From Oryzomonas sagensis (GTDB lineage Bacteria; Desulfobacterota; Desulfuromonadia; Geobacterales; Pseudopelobacteraceae): a stretch of DNA of 64,000 nt. Positions 59,729 to 64,000 of this stretch are shown one piece after another. The stretch is from NCBI RefSeq assembly GCF_008802355.1, contig NZ_VZRA01000004.1:1-64000 (forward strand), written 5' to 3'. Position numbers and translations under genes: made by a program. Below the pieces are notes generated by a model. That model worked only from the letters and a program-made list of their open reading frames with translations, made no database searches and was not told the DNA's origin. Position 1 is the stretch's first letter, and every line of letters begins with the position of its first letter.

Positions 59729-61033
59729 TCAGGTCAGGTCCTGAACACCCTGGTAGATGATGTCGAACAACTCGGGGATATGCTCCTCTGCGATGCAGGA
59801 AAAGGCGATGCGCAGGTCGGTCTTGCTGGTGGAGATGGCGCCGACCCCGTACTTGTCCAACAGGTGGACGCGCAGCTTTTCGGCATCCACCTGTTTCAGC
59901 TTCAGGCACATGAAGTACCCGGAGTTGAACGGGTAGTAGGTCCAGGCCGAGTCGTATTTGCCGCTGTTGAGTACCTGTTTGGTTTTCAGGGCGCGCCCCT
60001 TCATGACCTGGAATTTTTCCTCCTTCTGGGCCAGGAACTGGGGCGAACGCAGCGCCTCGATGACGAAGGTCTGGGAGGGGTGCGGGCAGTTGGAGATGCG
60101 GGCGCGGATGATTCCCATGGTCTTCTTCTCCAGGGCGGTCATGACCGGTGTATTCTCGTATTCGTTGCCGTCGGCAAAGGTGATGAACCCGGTACGGAAG
60201 CCCCAGACGAACTCCTCCTTGGTGGCGCCGTCCAGCTTGACCGCCAGGATGCGCGGGTGGAGGTTGGCGAGCTTGCCGAACAGGGATTCCTTGAGGCTGT
60301 CCTCGTAAAAGAGGCCGAAGTAGGCGTCGTCGGTCACGGCAACGATGTTGCAGCCGGATTCAGCCACTTCCTTGATGGCTGCCACCAGGGCATCGCCTTC
60401 GGCCACGGTCGGGGTGTAGCCGCTGGGGTTGTTGGGGAAGTTGAGCAGGACCACGGCCTTGCCCTTCTCTTCGGCCGTGTCCTTCAGGACCGCCTTGAAG
60501 GCGTCGATGTCGTAACCGCCGGCCACGGTAAAGGTCGGGTGTTTCTTGACGATCGCGCCGCAGCACGTGCCGAAGGTCAGGTTGTAGTTGCCCCAGAGCA
60601 TGTCGGGAAGGATCAGGTGATCCCCCTTGTCGATGAACAGGTCGGCGACGATGGAAAGACCGTGGGTCAGTGCATTGGTGACGATGGGGTTGCTGAAATG
60701 TTTGCCCTGAAGGCTCGGGTTTTCCCGCAGTTGCTTTTCCCGCCACAGGGAACGCAGTTCCGGCTTGCCGGCCGGGGGGGCATAGGGGAAGATATCCTTG
60801 GGGTCAAACGCGGACAGCTTGTCCTGGATACACGACAGGAACATCGGCCCGCCGTTCTCGGTGGCGATGCCGATGGTGGCGTTGTATTTGTGCGCCTTTC
60901 CTTTGGCTTCGGCCGACTGGGTCAGAATGCCTTTGGGGAAGAAGAGGTTCTTGCCGAGATCGGACAGCATTTCCAAAACATGCGGATTGTGCTGGGCAAG
61001 CAGGTCATTCAGTTCTTGTGCCAATGGGTTCAT
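59729..61033 (-). CDS. PLP-dependent class I/II aminotransferase
   Basis: 434 aa, fold type I. LLNFPNNPSGYTPTVAEGDA (substrate site), AVTDDAYFGLFYED (Asp-x-x-Tyr for PLP), and KLDGATKEEFVWGFRTGFIT with the Schiff-base Lys near GATKEE. The substrate is not clear from sequence. Confidence 0.85.
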   Translation of the reverse strand: MNPLAQELNDLLAQHNPHVLEMLSDLGKNLFFPKGILTQSAEAKGKAHKYNATIGIATENGGPMFLSCIQDKLSAFDPKDIFPYAPPAGKPELRSLWREKQLRENPSLQGKHFSNPIVTNALTHGLSIVADLFIDKGDHLILPDMLWGNYNLTFGTCCGAIVKKHPTFTVAGGYDIDAFKAVLKDTAEEKGKAVVLLNFPNNPSGYTPTVAEGDALVAAIKEVAESGCNIVAVTDDAYFGLFYEDSLKESLFGKLANLHPRILAVKLDGATKEEFVWGFRTGFITFADGNEYENTPVMTALEKKTMGIIRARISNCPHPSQTFVIEALRSPQFLAQKEEKFQVMKGRALKTKQVLNSGKYDSAWTYYPFNSGYFMCLKLKQVDAEKLRVHLLDKYGVGAISTSKTDLRIAFSCIAEEHIPELFDIIYQGVQDLT

Positions 61034-61261
61034 TGCGTTCCTCCTGGAGCTGATTTGAAGATTGTCTCACACACAATCCTGAGTGGTTCCAAACCGTAAA
61101 GATATAATTGAACAGTACCGGTTCCTCTTTGTCAATAGGGAATATGAGGAAACCACCTCCTGCGACCGGAACATTTCGCATCCTCAAACCTGTCGTTGAT
61201 GAAACGCTTGGGATGTTGTATGGTCCGAAGATCTGACGTTACCATGGAAAGAGGAGTCTCG

Positions 61262-62140
61262 ATGCTAAAGAGCATGACCGGATACGGCAAGGGAGAAGCG
61301 ACAGCAGAGCAAGGAACCTTCACGGTGGAGATCCGTTCGGTTAATCATCGCTACGGCGAGGTGTCGGTGCGGATGCCGCGCGGTTTCATGGCCCTGGAAA
61401 ACGAGGTCAAGCGGGCCGTTTCCGCCCAGCTCAAGCGGGGCAAGATCGATGTTTCCGTACAGTGGGAAGAGGCTCTGGCCGGTGAATCGCTGCCCCGGAT
61501 CGACACGGCCCTGGCGCGGGCCTATTTTAGCACGTTCAATCACCTGGCGGGCGAGTTGGGGCTCTTGGGCCAAGTGCCGCTCTCCCTGGTGATCGCCCAG
61601 AAGGGGGTCCTGCGGGAGGGGGGCACGACCCTTACCGAGGACGATTACCGCGATCAGCTCCTGTCGGCGGTCCAGACTGCCGTGACGGCGATGGACGCCA
61701 TGCGGACCCGGGAGGGGGAGGCGCTGGCGGCCGATCTGGCGGCCCGGCGTGCCCAGGTAGCGGAATGGACCGCCTTGATCAGGGAACGTACGCCGGCGGT
61801 GGTGATCGAGTATCGGCAGAAGTTGAAGGCGCGCCTGGAACAACTGCTGGAGGGGACGGAGATGGACGAGGCGCGTCTGGCCCAGGAGGTGGCCCTGATG
61901 GCCGACCGCTGCGACGTGACCGAGGAATTGGTCCGGCTCGCCAGCCATTTCACCCAGTTCGACGAGGCGCTGCGCCTCCCGGAGCCGGTGGGGCGCAAGC
62001 TGGACTTCCTGATGCAGGAGATGAACCGGGAGGTCAACACCATCGGCTCAAAATCCAGCGACGCCGAGATCACCTCGCTGGTTATCCGGATCAAGGCCGA
62101 GATGGAGAAGATGCGCGAGCAGGTGCAGAACATCGAATAA
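61262..62140 (+). CDS. yicC: YicC/YloC-family endoribonuclease
   Basis: 292 aa. MLKSMTGYGKGEATAEQGTF, then VEIRSVNHRYGEVSVRMPRG at the start and KLDFLMQEMNREVNTIGSKS at the end are diagnostic of the family, which has been linked to RNA cleavage. ATG at 61262 with GAGGAG 6 nt upstream. Placed before gmk, rpoZ and relA/spoT as in Geobacter. Confidence 0.93.
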   Translation: MLKSMTGYGKGEATAEQGTFTVEIRSVNHRYGEVSVRMPRGFMALENEVKRAVSAQLKRGKIDVSVQWEEALAGESLPRIDTALARAYFSTFNHLAGELGLLGQVPLSLVIAQKGVLREGGTTLTEDDYRDQLLSAVQTAVTAMDAMRTREGEALAADLAARRAQVAEWTALIRERTPAVVIEYRQKLKARLEQLLEGTEMDEARLAQEVALMADRCDVTEELVRLASHFTQFDEALRLPEPVGRKLDFLMQEMNREVNTIGSKSSDAEITSLVIRIKAEMEKMREQVQNIE

Positions 62141-62141
62141 G

Positions 62142-62262
62142 AGGTTGTTGAAAAACAGCCATCTCGTCGCCGTCCTCGAAAACCGCCTTGTGCGGCGTAG
62201 CGCTGCTACGCCTCCGCGGGGTTTTCTGCGGGTGCGACGATCTGACTATTTTTGAACAACCT
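62142..62262. repeat. 121-bp palindromic dispersed-type repeat
   Basis: AGGTTGTTGAAAAACAG on the left and the near-complement on the right (AGGTTGTTCAAAAATAG) bracket a long imperfect hairpin; the centre has GGCGTAGC-GCT-GCTACGCC. It is MITE- or REP-like and non-coding, between yicC and gmk. Multiple copies elsewhere in the genome are expected but cannot be seen here. Confidence 0.75.
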
Positions 62263-62405
62263 AGGCTTTTCAGCAGCCTGATTAATACTTATAGATTCGT
62301 ATAACGCGTGAATCATGAAGGTAAAATGGGCGGCCCTTCGGGTGGAACTTTCTTTTTGCGGCTGTTCTGTGCTACCCTCTGCAAAATTTCCGGGAAGGAC
62401 GTCCC

Positions 62406-63014
62406 ATGAAACGCGAAGGCCTGATCCTGATCATATCGGCTCCCTCGGGGGCCGGCAAAACCTCCCTCTGCAATGAACTCCTGCAACGTTTTCCGGCCAT
62501 GAGGGAGTCGGTGAGTTATACGACCCGGCCGCCGCGGGCCGGTGAAGTGGAAGGCCGGGATTATTTTTTCGTCTCCCGGCCGGAATTCGAACGCATGGTG
62601 GCCGAGGATGCCTTTGCCGAATGGGCTGAAGTACACGGCAACCTGTACGGCACGGCGCTGCATACCCTGGAGGATGCCCGCCGCAACGGCATCGACCTGG
62701 TGCTGGATATCGATTGCCAAGGGGCGATGATCCTGAAGGAACGCCTCGACGGCGGCGTGTTCGTGTTCATCCTGCCGCCGACCATGGAAGAGCTCCGCCA
62801 TCGTCTGGAGAGCCGTTCGTCGGACGCCCGCGAGGTTATCGAGCGCCGTATCGCACGGGCCGCGGATGAGATCAAGGAGTGCCGCTGGTACGATTACATC
62901 GTCATCAACGACCGCTTCGAGGATGCCGCCGAGGAACTGTCGGCCATCGTCCTGGCCCATCGTCGCCGGACCTCCCGAATGCTGGAGCAGGTGGCGAAAT
63001 TGTTTGATATTTGA
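62406..63014 (+). CDS. gmk: Guanylate kinase
   Basis: 202 aa. P-loop IISAPSGAGKTSLCNELLQR, SYTTRPPRAGEVEGRDYFFV (GMP site), EWAEVHGNLYGT and DIDCQGA. Phosphorylates GMP to GDP. ATG preceded by GGAAGGA. Confidence 0.97.
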   Translation: MKREGLILIISAPSGAGKTSLCNELLQRFPAMRESVSYTTRPPRAGEVEGRDYFFVSRPEFERMVAEDAFAEWAEVHGNLYGTALHTLEDARRNGIDLVLDIDCQGAMILKERLDGGVFVFILPPTMEELRHRLESRSSDAREVIERRIARAADEIKECRWYDYIVINDRFEDAAEELSAIVLAHRRRTSRMLEQVAKLFDI

Positions 63015-63074
63015 GATGAAGTCATGTAAAAATAATGTTCCATTTTTCTATCAGTAGCAGGAAGGAGTAACGCT

Positions 63075-63284
63075 ATGGCACGGGTAACCGTTGAAGATTG
63101 CCTCAAAAAGGTCGATAACCGTTTTCTTCTGGTGATGTTGGCCTCCAAGCGGGTCAAACAGCTCTACAAGGGGGCTCATCCGCTTATCGATGCGAAGAAC
63201 AACCGCATGGTGGTAACCGCGTTGCGGGAAATCGCCGCCGGCAAGGTCAACTTCGAAATCAACAAGAAACAGCAAGCCCATTAA
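63075..63284 (+). CDS. rpoZ: RNA polymerase omega subunit
   Basis: 69 aa. [20 protein letters not shown], then [20 protein letters not shown], typical omega. GGAAGGAG precedes the ATG. The gmk-rpoZ order matches many bacteria. Confidence 0.95.
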   Translation: MARVTVEDCLKKVDNRFLLVMLASKRVKQLYKGAHPLIDAKNNRMVVTALREIAAGKVNFEINKKQQAH

Positions 63285-63294
63285 TTGCCGTACT

Positions 63295-63331
63295 GGGGTG
63301 AAATCGCAAATGGTGCGACTTCACCCTTTTT
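63295..63331 (+). terminator. Terminator after rpoZ
   Basis: GGGTGAA...TTCACCC hairpin with an inner TCGC/GCGA stem and a TTTTT tail. relA/spoT starts 57 nt later, so it may be partly attenuated. Confidence 0.75.
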
Positions 63332-63387
63332 GTATCCATCCCCGTACCTTTTCCAATCCTTTTCGTCCTGCGAGTAGATAACGGCGC

Positions 63388-64000
63388 ATGATCAGACTCA
63401 ACGACATTCTCGACACGGTAACGGCGTACAACCCGACGGCTGATCTCAATATCATCCGCAAGGCTTATGTGTACTGCGCCAAGGTACACCAGGGCCAGAC
63501 GCGCCTGTCCGGGGAGCCCTACATCATCCATCCCATGGAGGTGGCAGGCCTGCTGGCCGAGTTGCGCCTGGACGTCCCCAGCATCGTCACCGGTTTTCTC
63601 CACGATACCATCGAAGACACCCTGACGACCTACGAAGAGTTGGTGGAGATGTTCGGGGAAGAGGTGGCCAGGCTGGTGGATGGGGTCACCAAGATCAGCA
63701 AGATTCACTTCAAGACCAAGCAGGAGAGCCAGGCCGAGAATTTTCGCAAGATGCTCCTGGCCATGGCTAACGATATCCGCGTCATCCTGGTCAAGCTGGC
63801 CGACCGCCTGCACAATATGCGCACGCTGGAGTTCCAGCCCGAAACCAAGCAGCGCACCATCGCCCAGGAGACGATGGATATCTACGCCCCCATCGCCAAT
63901 CGCCTGGGCATATCCTGGGTCAAGGTGGAGTTGGAGGACTTGGCGTTCCGCTATCTTAACCCGGATCTTTACTTCGACCTGGCCCGCAAGGTGTCCATGA
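63388..64000 (+). CDS. RelA/SpoT-type (p)ppGpp enzyme, N-terminal part
   Basis: First 204 residues, cut by the window. MIRLNDILDTVTAYNP, YIIHPMEVAGLLAELRLDVP and GFLHDTIEDTLTTYEELVEM carry the HD-type hydrolase (His-Asp, Glu-Asp). VKLADRLHNMRTLEFQPETK and DIYAPIANRLGISWVKVELE match the start of Rel/SpoT proteins. Since HD residues are present, it is likely bifunctional. Confidence 0.93.
   Translation, partial: MIRLNDILDTVTAYNPTADLNIIRKAYVYCAKVHQGQTRLSGEPYIIHPMEVAGLLAELRLDVPSIVTGFLHDTIEDTLTTYEELVEMFGEEVARLVDGVTKISKIHFKTKQESQAENFRKMLLAMANDIRVILVKLADRLHNMRTLEFQPETKQRTIAQETMDIYAPIANRLGISWVKVELEDLAFRYLNPDLYFDLARKVSM

Overview
The window looks like chromosome of a Geobacter-type deltaproteobacterium (Desulfuromonadales). 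The inference rests on the host genes: metK, a PilZ-domain protein, a DUF1858 CxxC protein, a Cache-type sensor with a CxxC tail, the block yicC-gmk-rpoZ-relA/spoT, and a 121-bp palindromic dispersed-repeat-like element. No rRNA or species marker is present, so the genus is inferred.

Layout: (1) 1-4.6 kb is host DNA: an Rrf2-family regulator cut by the window edge, metK with a leader that contains an intrinsic terminator, a Cache-type sensor, and a broken integrase. (2) 4603-47005 is a complete-looking prophage of about 42.4 kb integrated in the 3' end of tRNA-Arg(UCG). A 46-bp direct repeat marks both ends, and the integrase lies next to the intact tRNA. Almost all phage genes are on the minus strand. 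From right to left they are: integration and lysogeny (integrase, small regulator, BamE-like lipoprotein, ribbon-helix-helix protein, CI-like repressor divergent from a Cro-like gene); a run of small early genes; a DUF6745-type protein with 47 tandem 12-bp units; recombination (ERF, YqaJ-type exonuclease, NinB); DNA modification (SNF2-methyltransferase fusion, cytosine methyltransferase); RuvC-like and HNH nucleases; replication (O-like protein with iterons inside its gene, DnaB); packaging and head (TerS, TerL, portal, scaffold, SU10-type capsid); short-tail connector and internal proteins; a PurD-like ATP-grasp protein; fibre and spike; lysis (endolysin, holin candidate, overlapping spanin pair). 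A P22 gp10-like protein and the absence of a tape-measure or tail-tube gene point to a short-tailed (podovirus-like) phage. (3) 47-64 kb is host DNA: a TPR protein, rsmD-coaD, a DUF1858 protein, a PilZ protein, recC-recB without an adjacent recD, a RhlE-type helicase, an aminotransferase, and yicC-gmk-rpoZ-relA/spoT.

How it works together: lysogeny would be set by the divergent CI/Cro pair at 43.9-44.4 kb. The early leftward operon leads to replication from an origin inside the O gene. A promoter at 27.7 kb feeds terS and the late genes. Genes are packed with ATGA/GTGA overlaps, which revealed several genes too short for ordinary calling (26-59 aa).

Most unusual points: a candidate -1 frameshift on a nine-A run that adds a C2H2 zinc finger to a head-module protein; an in-frame UGA two genes further upstream that interrupts a proline-rich tail; a PurD-like ATP-grasp enzyme in the virion module; the DUF6745-type repeat protein with its small partner; a one-gene cassette bounded by a 21-bp inverted repeat; and a shared operator-like motif at three sites in the late and early operons.
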